From contig JBGTKC010000075.1 in assembly GCA_041744755.1 (NCBI GenBank), positions 1 through 64,000 on the forward strand: a DNA stretch of 64,000 nt. The letters are read 5' to 3'. The translations under genes were made by a program, and so were the position numbers. Source of the DNA: CALDTK01 sp041744755 (GTDB taxonomy: Bacteria > Bacteroidota > Bacteroidia > Chitinophagales > Saprospiraceae). Below are positions 24,399 through 33,061 of this stretch, in pieces. How positions within the stretch are numbered: position 1 is the stretch's first letter; each line of letters begins with the position of its first letter. The notes beneath the pieces were generated by a model. The model did not search any database. It was not told where the DNA came from and worked only from the letters and a program-made list of their open reading frames with translations.

Positions 24399-27398
24399 AT
24401 GAGGAACCTCCTAACGGTTATAGTCTGTTGTGTACTCGTGAGCTCGGCGAAGGGCCAGTGCTCGGAACGGTTCGTCGAGAACCTCCGCGGTCCGGAGGGG
24501 CAACGCCTCACTACCTACCCACAGATTCTTGTCGTTCGTGGCAGCTACGCCTACAGCGTGTCGTTCTCGGCGTCGCACAAGGGGATCCGCGCTGATCTCA
24601 CGAGTCGCGGTGGCGAGAAGCCCAATCAGGGCGACGAACTGCTCATCATCACGAAGGGCGGCGAGCGGCGGGTCTTCCAATTTGTCTCGAAGCTCCGGGA
24701 GACCAGTCTTGGCGGTGTGCCGGTGTACAGCAACGAGCTCCAGCTCGACCTCCCGACGGCACAGTGGATGGCCGCCGACGACATCGAGGTCCTTACGCTC
24801 ATCAACAATTCCAACAACCAAGGTCGGCGCTTCACGCTGCAGGCGAGTCGCCAGGCCGAGCTCCGCCAGCTGATCCAGTGTTTCGTGGTGACTATCGACC
24901 CGGCAGCCATCCCGAATATCGCCGCCGTCACCACCGCGATCCCGGCCGTGGCCCGCAAGCCGCAGCCGCTCGCCGACAACGGTAACGGCCTTTCGGCAAA
25001 ACCAGCGACCACGTCGGTCGCGCGGAAGGATGAAGCTAACCAAAATGCCTCCAGTCAGGAAGTGGTCGACCTCCGCGATCAACTCACCAAGCTCAAACAA
25101 CAACTTCTGGAGGAAATCGCCATTGAAAAGGCCAAATCGGAGCGCGCCAAAGCCCTCCTCGCGGCCGAGGTCGAAGACGCCAAACAGGCTGCAGACATTC
25201 AGCGCCAGGCAATCGCCGCCGAGGTAGTTGCCTCGCGGCAACGCGCAACACAGGCCGTCGTGGAGGCGAACACGACGGCCTCCGCGCAGGTAGCAGTTTA
25301 CGCCTCGACCGTTCAGCACGAGGCCACCGAAGCCGCGCAGGCGGTGCAGGCGGCGCGCCAGCGCGCGCTCCTGGCGATAGAAACGTCCCGCACGCAGGCC
25401 GCCGAGGAGATCGCCCGCATCCGCGCCGACAACGCCGCGGCCGTCGGCGCCGAACAGGTCAAACTCCTGCAGGCACAACGCACCTACACCTCCGAGGTCC
25501 AGACGGCGCAGCAGCGGAGCCAGGCCGAGGTCATCGGGATTCGCAAACGACTCGAGGCGCAGTTGGCGGAGGTCAGGCGAGAGGCCATCGCCGCGGTAGA
25601 TAGCACCCAGGCCACGGTCGCCTCTACCCGACTGGAGGCCCGTAAGCAGGTACTCGCCGCCCGCGAGCAAAGCCTACAGCGGATGGCGGAATTCGAGGAG
25701 GCCGGCGTACGCGAACGCGAAAAGCGCGCGCTCGAGTTCGCAGAACTCAAACGCCACCACGCCGAAGTTCTTGCTGTACAACAGGCGAGCTTTGACAAGC
25801 TCACCGCCGACCTCAGTGAGGATCTCGTGAACCAACGCTCGGCCTTCGCGCAGGAGCTCGACAAGGCCCGGGCCTCGAGTGGAGCGGAGCGCAGCGCTTT
25901 GGCCGATTCGGTCACGCAGTCCCGCTCCCTGGCCGCGAGCAAGATCGCTGCGGCCCAGCAGGCCGAGGTCACGAAAATCGCGCAAGCCGAACTCGAAGGA
26001 CGCGCGCGTCGCGAGGTGCTGACACAAGAAGTGCGGAGCACCCAGGCCGCCGCCGCGACGCATATCGCGGCCATTCAGGAAGCTGAGGCCCTAGCCATCA
26101 AGGCGAGCCGCGAGGCAGCCGCCGCCCGCCGCACGGAACTGGAGCAAGAATTATCGGCCTTTCAACGAGAGTTGGCTGAGCGAAGGTCCGCGAATGCCGC
26201 AGCGCTCGAGATTCAGCTCGCCAAGATCTCCGCTCGTCAACGGGAGCAGGAGGCCATCGCCCAACGGCGCGAGTATGACCTGACAGCCGACTACACGGCT
26301 CAGCGCGAGGCGATGAGTGCAGACCTCGAGGTCCGTAAGCTTGAGATCGAGAAGGAGCTCGCGCAAAACCGCCAGCGGCTAGAGCTCAAGTCGGATAGCC
26401 TGGCGAACGCACATGCCGCCCGCGTCCTGGCACTTGCCGCACGCGAGAGGGCACTCCCGGCCTCTCCCACAGAGCTCCCCACCGAGCGCGCGGGTATTGA
26501 GCGGCAGAAGGAGAGCCTCGAGGCGGAGGGGAAACAGCTCCAACAGACGCGAGCCCGCAGCGCCGAAGAATTCGCCGCCATGGAACTCGAGCGCAAACGC
26601 GACAACGACCACCGCGCTACGCTACTGCGGAAGTCACTGTCCTACCGGGACTCGTTGGCCGCGGAGGCCGGCGCGACCCAAGCCAAGTACCGCAAGCAAG
26701 TGGCCAGCCTAGAGGAGGAGTTGGCGCGTCGCAGCAACCAGCTCCAAGACCAGGCCATCGCCGAGCAGGAGGCGCTGCTGCGCGACCTGAGCGACGTACG
26801 CCGAGAGCACAGCGCCGCCCTCGCTGCGGAAGGCGAGAAGGTCGCGCGAGAACTCTCGACCCTTCAGCAAAACCAGGCGGAATCGATCGCTAAGCAGCGT
26901 CAGGTTTATGACCTAGAACGCAAGCGCCTCGACACCGAACACACCGGCTACAAGCAAGGCCTCGCAGCCGAGCGCCAATCCTCTCGCGACGAACTCGACC
27001 GGGAGTTGGCGGCCGAGCGCAGACGGATCGAAACCGAGAAGACCGCCCTCGCTGAGTCGCTTGCGGCCGAGGAAGCACGCGTTGGCGCGAGCCTCAACGA
27101 GACTCGTCTACAGCTTGCGCAGGAGGTCGCGCGCGAGCGCAAGCGCGCCGATCAGGAGATCGCAGACACCCGCGCCCAGGCCGCGAAGACCATGACCGAG
27201 ACCCAGCAAGCTTACGACAAGAAGACCCTCGAAATCGGGGCCGCACAGGAACTCGCGCTCGCCAGACTCTCAGCAACCGCCGCGAAGGTCGCTGGCCTCG
27301 AGGCCGAGAGGGAGAAACTCGACAACGCCATCGTCCGCCTCCGCGAGGCTATCGCCCTCGAGGAGAGCAAATTGCCGAAGCCAAACAAGGAGAAGTAG
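24399..27398 (+). CDS. Secreted coiled-coil protein of unknown function
   Basis: A 999-residue protein with a signal peptide cleaved near AKG-Q (residue 20). Residues about 21-175 form a compact domain with two Cys (CSERFVENL and LIQCFVVTI). A short Pro/Ala linker follows, and residues about 215-985 are an almost unbroken coiled coil rich in Ala, Glu, Gln and Arg (for example VEDAKQAADIQRQAIAAEV). There is no membrane segment after the signal peptide and no T9SS tail, so it is probably periplasmic. I do not recognise the family. The high Ala content and repeated codons could also give alignment-only likeness to other coiled coils. One repeat copy is at 24988-25002. Confidence 0.7.
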   Translation: MRNLLTVIVCCVLVSSAKGQCSERFVENLRGPEGQRLTTYPQILVVRGSYAYSVSFSASHKGIRADLTSRGGEKPNQGDELLIITKGGERRVFQFVSKLRETSLGGVPVYSNELQLDLPTAQWMAADDIEVLTLINNSNNQGRRFTLQASRQAELRQLIQCFVVTIDPAAIPNIAAVTTAIPAVARKPQPLADNGNGLSAKPATTSVARKDEANQNASSQEVVDLRDQLTKLKQQLLEEIAIEKAKSERAKALLAAEVEDAKQAADIQRQAIAAEVVASRQRATQAVVEANTTASAQVAVYASTVQHEATEAAQAVQAARQRALLAIETSRTQAAEEIARIRADNAAAVGAEQVKLLQAQRTYTSEVQTAQQRSQAEVIGIRKRLEAQLAEVRREAIAAVDSTQATVASTRLEARKQVLAAREQSLQRMAEFEEAGVREREKRALEFAELKRHHAEVLAVQQASFDKLTADLSEDLVNQRSAFAQELDKARASSGAERSALADSVTQSRSLAASKIAAAQQAEVTKIAQAELEGRARREVLTQEVRSTQAAAATHIAAIQEAEALAIKASREAAAARRTELEQELSAFQRELAERRSANAAALEIQLAKISARQREQEAIAQRREYDLTADYTAQREAMSADLEVRKLEIEKELAQNRQRLELKSDSLANAHAARVLALAARERALPASPTELPTERAGIERQKESLEAEGKQLQQTRARSAEEFAAMELERKRDNDHRATLLRKSLSYRDSLAAEAGATQAKYRKQVASLEEELARRSNQLQDQAIAEQEALLRDLSDVRREHSAALAAEGEKVARELSTLQQNQAESIAKQRQVYDLERKRLDTEHTGYKQGLAAERQSSRDELDRELAAERRRIETEKTALAESLAAEEARVGASLNETRLQLAQEVARERKRADQEIADTRAQAAKTMTETQQAYDKKTLEIGAAQELALARLSATAAKVAGLEAEREKLDNAIVRLREAIALEESKLPKPNKEK
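24988..25002 (-). repeat. Mini-hairpin repeat, GCC/GGC stem variant
   Basis: Minus strand GTTTTGCCGAAAGGC, the same paired stem change as at 17503. Reads LSAK in the linker of the coiled-coil protein. Confidence 0.75.
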
Positions 27399-27418
27399 CC
27401 TGGCCGCGCGACGCGACC

Positions 27419-27880
27419 TCACCCGCGGGCCGGGTCACCGAACACCGCTCGGTATTTTGGGCCGCGCGCGGTGAATTGTGCACGGATCACGGGTTTTATG
27501 AGTCTATCGAGTAGCGCACCGACCGTGGAGAAGGTGATGTCCTCCACGATGGCGACGCGGCCCGGCCCCGCGGCGCGGACGATATGTCGGTGTCGCCAAT
27601 AGGTCAGAGGCCACGGTAGCTTACGGCCTTCGTCGACGAAGGAGCACTCGGCCGCGCCGACCTCGTGTGCCGTGATCTGGGACTCCCACACCTGCGATAG
27701 CGGAGGGACGCCGAGCTGGATAATGACGAGGTCGCCTACCTCGTTACCATCGTAGCGCAGGAGTTTGGCTGGGGGCAGTTTTGGCGAAAGCCGTACGAAT
27801 AAATCTTCAGTGAAGCCTCCGAAGACCTCCGGCACCGTGCTGCCGACGTAGTGCGTGATCAGAATATGGGCCTTGCTCAT
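27419..27880 (-). CDS. SRPBCC-fold protein
   Basis: A 153-residue protein with the pattern of the START/SRPBCC lipid- or ligand-binding fold: beta strands around VGDLVIIQLG and SQVWESQITAHEV, the conserved FVDEGRKLPWPLTYWRHRH, and a long C-terminal helix (VGALLDRLIKPVIRAQF). The ligand is unknown. It overlaps the end of the photolyase gene by 4 bases, so the two are translated together and may share a light-stress role. The repeat at 27778-27792 encodes LSPK. Confidence 0.8.
   Translation of the reverse strand: MSKAHILITHYVGSTVPEVFGGFTEDLFVRLSPKLPPAKLLRYDGNEVGDLVIIQLGVPPLSQVWESQITAHEVGAAECSFVDEGRKLPWPLTYWRHRHIVRAAGPGRVAIVEDITFSTVGALLDRLIKPVIRAQFTARGPKYRAVFGDPARG
27778..27792 (+). repeat. Mini-hairpin repeat, exact copy
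   Basis: Exact GTTTTGGCGAAAGCC, read as LSPK on the minus-strand SRPBCC gene. Opposed to the copy at 27910, across the junction of the two genes. Confidence 0.9.
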
Positions 27881-29475
27881 AGCTCGTGTCGGTGTGCTTG
27901 GTAGAACTCGGCTTGCGCCAAAACGGCTTCCTGCTCGATGGCGCCCATCCGCTCCCAGAGTTTAGCTATCTGGCCGATACGACCATTACTCGAAAGTCGA
28001 TCCTGGTGTCGGTCCACGAACGCCCAGTACAGAGAGTTGAAGGGGCAAGCCCTCTCACCGTGACGTAGCTTGTAGTCGTAGTGACAGGTCTTGCAGTAGT
28101 CGCTCATCTTATTGATGTAGTTCGCCGAGGAGATGTACGGCTTCGTACCCACGATTCCGCCGTCGGCAAACTGGCTCATACCACGCGTGTTCGTGACCTC
28201 GACCCACTCGATGGCATCGATGTACACGCCGAGGTACCACGCGTCCACCTCGTCGGGGTCCACCCCGAGCAGCAGGGCAAAGTTGCCGGTAATCATCAGG
28301 CGTTGGATGTGGTGCGCGTAAGCTCGCTCTAAGCTCTGTCCCACGGCGTGTGCCTGACAGTTCATGTCGGTCCGCCCGTTCCAGTACCAGCGCGGCAGCT
28401 CCCCTGTGTGATTGAGCACGTTAAGCTCCGCGAACGCTGGCATCTTCGCCCAGTACACCCCCCGCATGTACTCGCGCCAACCGACGATCTGCCTCACGAA
28501 CCCTTCGACCTGATTAATAGTGATCCGCTCAAGTTGCCGCTCCCAGGCCTCGACAGCGGCCGTGACCACCTCCAGCGGGGAGATGAGCTTGCTATTCATC
28601 GCGAAGCTTATCCGCGCGTGAAATAGGTATGGATCGTGTGTAGTCATCGCGTCCTGGTAGGTCCCGAAGGCCACCAGGCGAAAGCGTATGAAATCGTCTA
28701 GTGCCTGTAGGCCCTCCTCCCGCGTGAGCGGCCACTCCCAGCCTTCTGGGTTGAGGCCGCCCATGGTCGCGACGCCGTGGGCGGCCAACAGCTCCACGAT
28801 GGGATGAGGGTCGTGCGGGAACACCATCGGCTGCGGCGAGCGCGCGCCCTTCGGCAGGCGGCTGCGGTTGTCGTGATCGAAGTTCCACGCTCCGCCGAGG
28901 GGCTGGCCTTCGGCATCAACCATGATGCGGAAGCGTCTGCGGATGTCGCGGTAGAAGTACTCCATCGTGAAGCGTCGCTTCCCGGCGAAGAACACAGCCA
29001 ACTCCGTGCGCGTGGTCAAGAAGTGCTCGGTGTCGACGGCTAGGACTTGGGTAGAATCTTCGGATTCGCGCCCGTCGTTGAGCCTGGCACTTAGGGTATT
29101 CAGCTCCTGGTCCAGTCGATATTCATCGGGAAGCATGTAGGTGATCTGCCGCGGCTTCCAATTACGCGCGCACCGCAGGAGCTCCGAGGAGATCGATTGG
29201 GTATTGTGCTCGTCATCGAGCGTGACGTAGTGCACGTCATGCCCGCCTGCCGCTAGCCGTCCGGCAAAACCGCGCATCGCCAGGAAGTAGGCGACGATCT
29301 TCTGAAGGTGGTGTCGGGTGTAGTCGGTCTCGGACCTAGTCTCGAGGAAGACATAGACCACCCCCGGTTCTACCTCCGCAAACCAGCTATGTAATTCGTT
29401 GAGTTGATCCCCGAGAACGAGACGGATCTCGTGCGGTGGCGTGCTCGTGGCATCGTATCGGGGTAGTGAGGACAT
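27877..29475 (-). CDS. Cryptochrome/photolyase of the iron-sulfur (FeS-BCP) type
   Basis: A 532-residue flavoprotein of the prokaryotic (6-4) photolyase class, which repairs UV lesions in DNA with light energy. The N-terminal domain has IRLVLGDQLNELHSWF. The FAD-binding half has QAHAVGQSLERAYAHHIQRLM and the WVEVTNTRGMSQFADGG stretch. Cys residues at MNCQAHAV and YCKTCHYDYKLRHGERACPF are at the places where this family binds a [4Fe-4S] cluster. Length is as expected. The SRPBCC gene follows with a 4-base overlap. Confidence 0.92.
   Translation of the reverse strand: MSSLPRYDATSTPPHEIRLVLGDQLNELHSWFAEVEPGVVYVFLETRSETDYTRHHLQKIVAYFLAMRGFAGRLAAGGHDVHYVTLDDEHNTQSISSELLRCARNWKPRQITYMLPDEYRLDQELNTLSARLNDGRESEDSTQVLAVDTEHFLTTRTELAVFFAGKRRFTMEYFYRDIRRRFRIMVDAEGQPLGGAWNFDHDNRSRLPKGARSPQPMVFPHDPHPIVELLAAHGVATMGGLNPEGWEWPLTREEGLQALDDFIRFRLVAFGTYQDAMTTHDPYLFHARISFAMNSKLISPLEVVTAAVEAWERQLERITINQVEGFVRQIVGWREYMRGVYWAKMPAFAELNVLNHTGELPRWYWNGRTDMNCQAHAVGQSLERAYAHHIQRLMITGNFALLLGVDPDEVDAWYLGVYIDAIEWVEVTNTRGMSQFADGGIVGTKPYISSANYINKMSDYCKTCHYDYKLRHGERACPFNSLYWAFVDRHQDRLSSNGRIGQIAKLWERMGAIEQEAVLAQAEFYQAHRHEL
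27910..27924 (-). repeat. Mini-hairpin repeat, GCAA-loop variant
   Basis: Minus strand GTTTTGGCGCAAGCC, reading VLAQA near the photolyase C-terminus. Confidence 0.8.
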
Positions 29476-29569
29476 AGCGAGCGCCTTGCGCCTAGGTCAA
29501 GCGACGGGCGACAACAAGGTTCGCGGTGTAAGATCTACCGCGACCAAATCTGAGACGACTGATCGCTCG

Positions 29570-30661
29570 CTAGGCTACCATCGCGGCTCCGGCGAGGCTC
29601 CCCGCCTCGACGAGGTAGCCGTTCGAGTCGGCTAGGCGCCCACTGCGGACGCCCTCGATGTAATTTTTCAACCGAGCGCTAACGTTGTCGACCGTGACCG
29701 GCGGAAGCACCATTTCGTACCCGTCGTAAGTGATGGACTCCACCTGACTCACCACCGCGGCCGTACCGGAGCCGAACGCTTCCTGCAGTAAACCAGCCTT
29801 ATGGGCCTCAACGAGTTCGTGTACCGAGACCATGCGTTCGGCGGCAGGCCGTCCTTGATCGGCGAGGTGCTCGAGGATGGTGCGGCGGGTGATCCCGCGG
29901 AGGATTGTGCCGGGTGCCGTAGTAGGCGTGACGACTTCCCCGTCGATGACGAAAAAAATGTTCATCGTACCTACCTCTTGGACGTACTGGCGCTCCTTAG
30001 CGTCGAGCCACAGGATCTGGTCGTAGCCCTGCTCCTGCGCGAGCATGGACGGCAGCATTGCGGCAGCGTAGTTCCCGGCCGCCTTCGCCTCCCCTACCCC
30101 ACCCTCGGCGGCGCGGATGTACTCGGTCTGCGCGAGGAGTCGCACGGGTGTGCTGTAGTACGGTCCCACCGGCGAGGTGATGATCATGAATTTATAGTGC
30201 GACGCCGGGCGCACGCCCACGCTGTTGTCGCAGCTGAACATGAATGGTCGGATGTAGAGACTGCTGCCTTCGGCCGGCGGAATCCAGGCCTTGTCGAGGT
30301 CGACCAATTGGTGGAGGGCCGCAAGGAAGAGCTCCGGCGGGAGCGCCGGCATCGCGAGTCGCGTAGCGCTGGCATTTAACCGCTCGGCGTGGAGTTCTGG
30401 GCGAAACAGCAGCGCGCGACCGTCGGCGTGTTTCGTGGCTTTCATGCCTTCGAAAATGGCCTGCCCGTAGTGCAGCGCCGTGTTGGAGGGCATGATGGAG
30501 ATTGGGCCGTATGGCTTGATCTGAGCGTTCTGCCACACCCCCTCGATACAGTCGATCTCGACCATGTGGTCGCTGAAGACTTTACCGAAGGCGAGGTGGC
30601 CGAAGTCGACTTCGGGTAGGCGAGAGGTGGGGGCAGTGCGGAGGGCGATATCGTAGTTCAT
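29570..30661 (-). CDS. ilvE: Branched-chain amino acid aminotransferase
   Basis: IlvE moves the amino group between glutamate and the keto-acids of Leu, Ile and Val, using pyridoxal phosphate. The ATG at 30661 gives 363 residues starting MNYDIALR; an open stretch of 96 codons upstream to 30949 is Ser/Arg-rich and without likeness to the family. The motifs are ALHYGQAIFEGMKA, YIRPFMFSCDNSVGVRP, the PLP Lys in EAKAAGNYAAAMLP, and EVGTMNIFFV. A promoter core lies 25 bases upstream. Length and motifs indicate a fold-type IV, long form enzyme. Confidence 0.95.
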   Translation of the reverse strand: MNYDIALRTAPTSRLPEVDFGHLAFGKVFSDHMVEIDCIEGVWQNAQIKPYGPISIMPSNTALHYGQAIFEGMKATKHADGRALLFRPELHAERLNASATRLAMPALPPELFLAALHQLVDLDKAWIPPAEGSSLYIRPFMFSCDNSVGVRPASHYKFMIITSPVGPYYSTPVRLLAQTEYIRAAEGGVGEAKAAGNYAAAMLPSMLAQEQGYDQILWLDAKERQYVQEVGTMNIFFVIDGEVVTPTTAPGTILRGITRRTILEHLADQGRPAAERMVSVHELVEAHKAGLLQEAFGSGTAAVVSQVESITYDGYEMVLPPVTVDNVSARLKNYIEGVRSGRLADSNGYLVEAGSLAGAAMVA

Positions 30662-30685
30662 CGATTTGGGCTTTGGCTGGCGGAA

Positions 30686-30693
30686 CGAAGGTA
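30686..30693 (-). promoter_or_regulatory. Promoter core of ilvE
   Basis: TACCTTCG on the minus strand, about 25 bases before the ilvE ATG; it matches cores before lpdA and the ABC-F gene. Confidence 0.5.
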
Positions 30694-30794
30694 GGGGGCA
30701 TACCCATTCGTCACACCGAGAAGAGCGGAATTTCAGCTCACTCTCAAGTAGGCACTCGGATTGCCGAAACGTCTCGCGAGTCACGGCTCGACCG

Positions 30795-31511
30795 CTAATC
30801 GAGCGCGAGCAGATCGGGCACTCCGAAAAGTCGGCTGCGCTCGAATCCCTCCGCGAACTCATAACCCGCAGGCCTCCCGAACTCTCGGCACCGAGCCTCG
30901 AGGAAGGCAAAAAACTCTTGACCCGACAGCGGTGTCTGGGGTTCGTCACTGTCGGGGTCGTGGAATTGTGACCCGAAAGCCTTAATGCACTGTAGCTTGC
31001 GTCCGTAGTACGCGGTGACGTCCGTCACGAAGTCCGGCGTGCGGTGGAAGTCTTGAATGAAGTGGAGGAGCTGAATGGGCCGGTAAGCCTCCTGCTCCTC
31101 GCCGTCGTAGCTCGTTTTGATACGGCGCAGTCCCGCGAAGAAGCACGCGTCGGCGACGAGCTTGGCGGCCCGCCCGTGGTCCGGGTGTCGGTCGCTGAGG
31201 GCGTTCGCCAAAACGAGCTTCGGGCGGGACCATCGGATGACTTCGATTATTTTGCGCTGGTGCTCCCCGTCGTTGGCGAAACCGCCGTCGGCCATGTGCA
31301 AGTTTTGGCGAAAGCTGGCCCCCATAATCTCCGCGCTCGCGGTGGCCTCCCGGTCCCGTAGCTCCGCCGAACCCCGAGTCCCCAGCTCGCCGCGCGTCAG
31401 GTCGCAAATCCCGAAAGTGTAGCCGCGAGCCGCGTGAGCGAGCAACGTCCCCCCGCAAGCGAGCTCCACGTCGTCGGGGTGAGCCCCGAACGCCAGAATA
31501 TCAACCACCAT
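30795..31511 (-). CDS. bshB1: Bacillithiol biosynthesis deacetylase BshB1
   Basis: BshB1 removes the acetyl group of GlcNAc-malate in the making of the thiol bacillithiol. The 238 residues carry the zinc motif AFGAHPDDVELACGG, the RGELGTRG loop typical of BshB1, SDRHPDHGRA as the second metal region, and a YRPIQLLHF stretch. Length agrees with the family. Two repeat copies overlap the gene (31200-31214 and 31302-31316) in opposite orientation. Confidence 0.94.
   Translation of the reverse strand: MVVDILAFGAHPDDVELACGGTLLAHAARGYTFGICDLTRGELGTRGSAELRDREATASAEIMGASFRQNLHMADGGFANDGEHQRKIIEVIRWSRPKLVLANALSDRHPDHGRAAKLVADACFFAGLRRIKTSYDGEEQEAYRPIQLLHFIQDFHRTPDFVTDVTAYYGRKLQCIKAFGSQFHDPDSDEPQTPLSGQEFFAFLEARCREFGRPAGYEFAEGFERSRLFGVPDLLALD
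31200..31214 (-). repeat. Mini-hairpin repeat, GAAC-loop variant
   Basis: Minus strand GTTTTGGCGAACGCC: stem GGC/GCC kept, but the loop GAAC does not fit GNRA. Reads VLANA in bshB1. Confidence 0.65.
31302..31316 (+). repeat. Mini-hairpin repeat, one mismatch
   Basis: GTTTTGGCGAAAGCT: the last stem base is changed to give a G-T pair. In bshB1 it reads SFRQN, yet another frame. Confidence 0.8.
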
Positions 31512-31576
31512 GCCTAGCTAACTGTAGCGCGGCGAAAACGGTTTCTGCATACCTTAACCTACTTAGCCCCATCGAC

Positions 31577-33001
31577 ATGAACCAAGCTTACCCTGCGCAG
31601 AACCAGGACACCGAGGTCGACCGACACGACTTTCGCTCTATTCACCGCGAGCTGCGGCGAGGGTTCGAGACTGGCACCCTGCGTAGCGTCGCTCAGCGCA
31701 AAACAGCGCTAAGGTCTCTGCGTGCCTCCATTGAGCGTCACGAGGACGCACTCTTCGCCGCACTAGCGAAGGACTTCGGCAAGCCGCCGTTCGAGGCTTA
31801 CACCTCGGAGATCGGCTTCTGCTACCAGGAGATCGACCACACGCTCGCGCGCATTAAATCGTGGGCTAAGCCGCGATCCGTCGACGTCAGCAAGATGCTC
31901 TGGCCGACTACCGGCAAGAGTTACCAGCTCCCTAAGGGCGTCGTGTTCATCGTCGCACCCTGGAATTACCCCGTTAATCTCTCCCTGGCCCCGCTGATCG
32001 CCGCGGTCGCCGCCGGTTGTCACGTAGTGTTGAAGCCCGCCGAGGACACGCCATTCACGTCCGATGTCATTGAGTCGATCTGCGTGGAAGCTTTCGACCG
32101 GCGCACCGTAACTGTCGTGCAGGGTCCGGGGGGTAAGGTGGTGCCCGCGTTGATGGATGCCGGTCGCTTCGACCACGTGTTCTACACCGGATCAACACGG
32201 GTCGGACGCGAGCTCGGCAAGCGCTGCGGCGAAGCGTTGATCCCGTGTACGCTCGAGCTCGGGGGCAAAAGCCCCGCGCTGGTCCTGGCAGACGCCGACC
32301 TTTCCGTGGCTTGTGACCGCATCATCTGGGGGAAGTTCCTCAACGCGGGGCAGACCTGTGTGGCGCCGGACTACGTCCTCGTCGAGCAGTCGGTCGAAGA
32401 CGCGTTTTTGCGAAAGCTGAAAGAAAAATTAGTGGCGGCCTACGGGACGGACGCACGTCGGAGCCCCGACCTCGCCCGCATTGTCAATCAGCGGCACTTC
32501 GAACGCCTCTGCGACCTCCTCGGCGCTGCGGTCGTGTACTGCGGCGGACACCACGACGCCAGCGATCGGTTTATCGCACCGACGGTCCTAACGGACGTTA
32601 AGCTCGATAGCGAGCTCATGAAAGCCGAAATTTTCGGCCCCCTTCTCCCCGTCATTGCCGTCGACGGGTTCGAGGACGCAAAGCAGATCATCGCGCTGCA
32701 CCCGAATCCTCTGGCGGCTTATTGCTTCACGGAATCGGCCGCAAGCGCGGAGCGGTTTGTCCAGGAGGTCAGCTTCGGCGGCGGGTGCGTCAACGATGCC
32801 GTCATCCACCTCGGGATCGCGTCCCTGCCGTTCGGAGGCGTTCAGCAGAGCGGGCTCGGGCGCTACCACGCCGAGGAAGGATTCCGGACGTTCTCGAACC
32901 AAAAGAGCATCGCGACCACCTCTACGTGGATCAATCTACCGCTGCGCTACGCTCCCTACAGCGAAATGATGCTCAATGGCCTAAAGCGGATCCTGGGTTA
33001 A
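31577..33001 (+). CDS. Aldehyde dehydrogenase, ALDH3-like
   Basis: A 474-residue NAD(P)-dependent aldehyde dehydrogenase with the catalytic Cys in NAGQTCVAPDYVLV and the Glu in TLELGGKSPALVL; GSTRVGREL belongs to the cofactor site. The short length and order match class 3 (fatty or aromatic aldehyde) enzymes, whose usual role is clearing lipid-derived aldehydes; the true substrate is unknown. The ATG at 31577 is the first in frame and is divergent from bshB1. A repeat copy at 32404 reads FLRKL. Confidence 0.92.
   Translation: MNQAYPAQNQDTEVDRHDFRSIHRELRRGFETGTLRSVAQRKTALRSLRASIERHEDALFAALAKDFGKPPFEAYTSEIGFCYQEIDHTLARIKSWAKPRSVDVSKMLWPTTGKSYQLPKGVVFIVAPWNYPVNLSLAPLIAAVAAGCHVVLKPAEDTPFTSDVIESICVEAFDRRTVTVVQGPGGKVVPALMDAGRFDHVFYTGSTRVGRELGKRCGEALIPCTLELGGKSPALVLADADLSVACDRIIWGKFLNAGQTCVAPDYVLVEQSVEDAFLRKLKEKLVAAYGTDARRSPDLARIVNQRHFERLCDLLGAAVVYCGGHHDASDRFIAPTVLTDVKLDSELMKAEIFGPLLPVIAVDGFEDAKQIIALHPNPLAAYCFTESAASAERFVQEVSFGGGCVNDAVIHLGIASLPFGGVQQSGLGRYHAEEGFRTFSNQKSIATTSTWINLPLRYAPYSEMMLNGLKRILG
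32404..32418 (+). repeat. Possible mini-hairpin repeat, broken stem
   Basis: GTTTTTGCGAAAGCT: two mismatches; the outer stem pair is lost. In the aldehyde dehydrogenase gene. Confidence 0.4.
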
Positions 33002-33061
33002 CACACCCTTGACCCTAACGGTGGCGTGGTTATCCTCTGCGCTATGCTAAATTCGCACAAT

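Noticed and set aside
27079..27093. GTTGGCGCGAGCC as a repeat copy
   Set aside because: No T-run and a changed loop; not counted.
29249..29262. CCGTCCGGCAAAACCG as a repeat half
   Set aside because: Only the CAAAAC half is present and no stem forms.
30662..30949. N-terminal extension of ilvE by 96 residues
   Set aside because: Composition unlike the enzyme and it contains the TACCTTCG promoter core; the ATG at 30661 is the family start.
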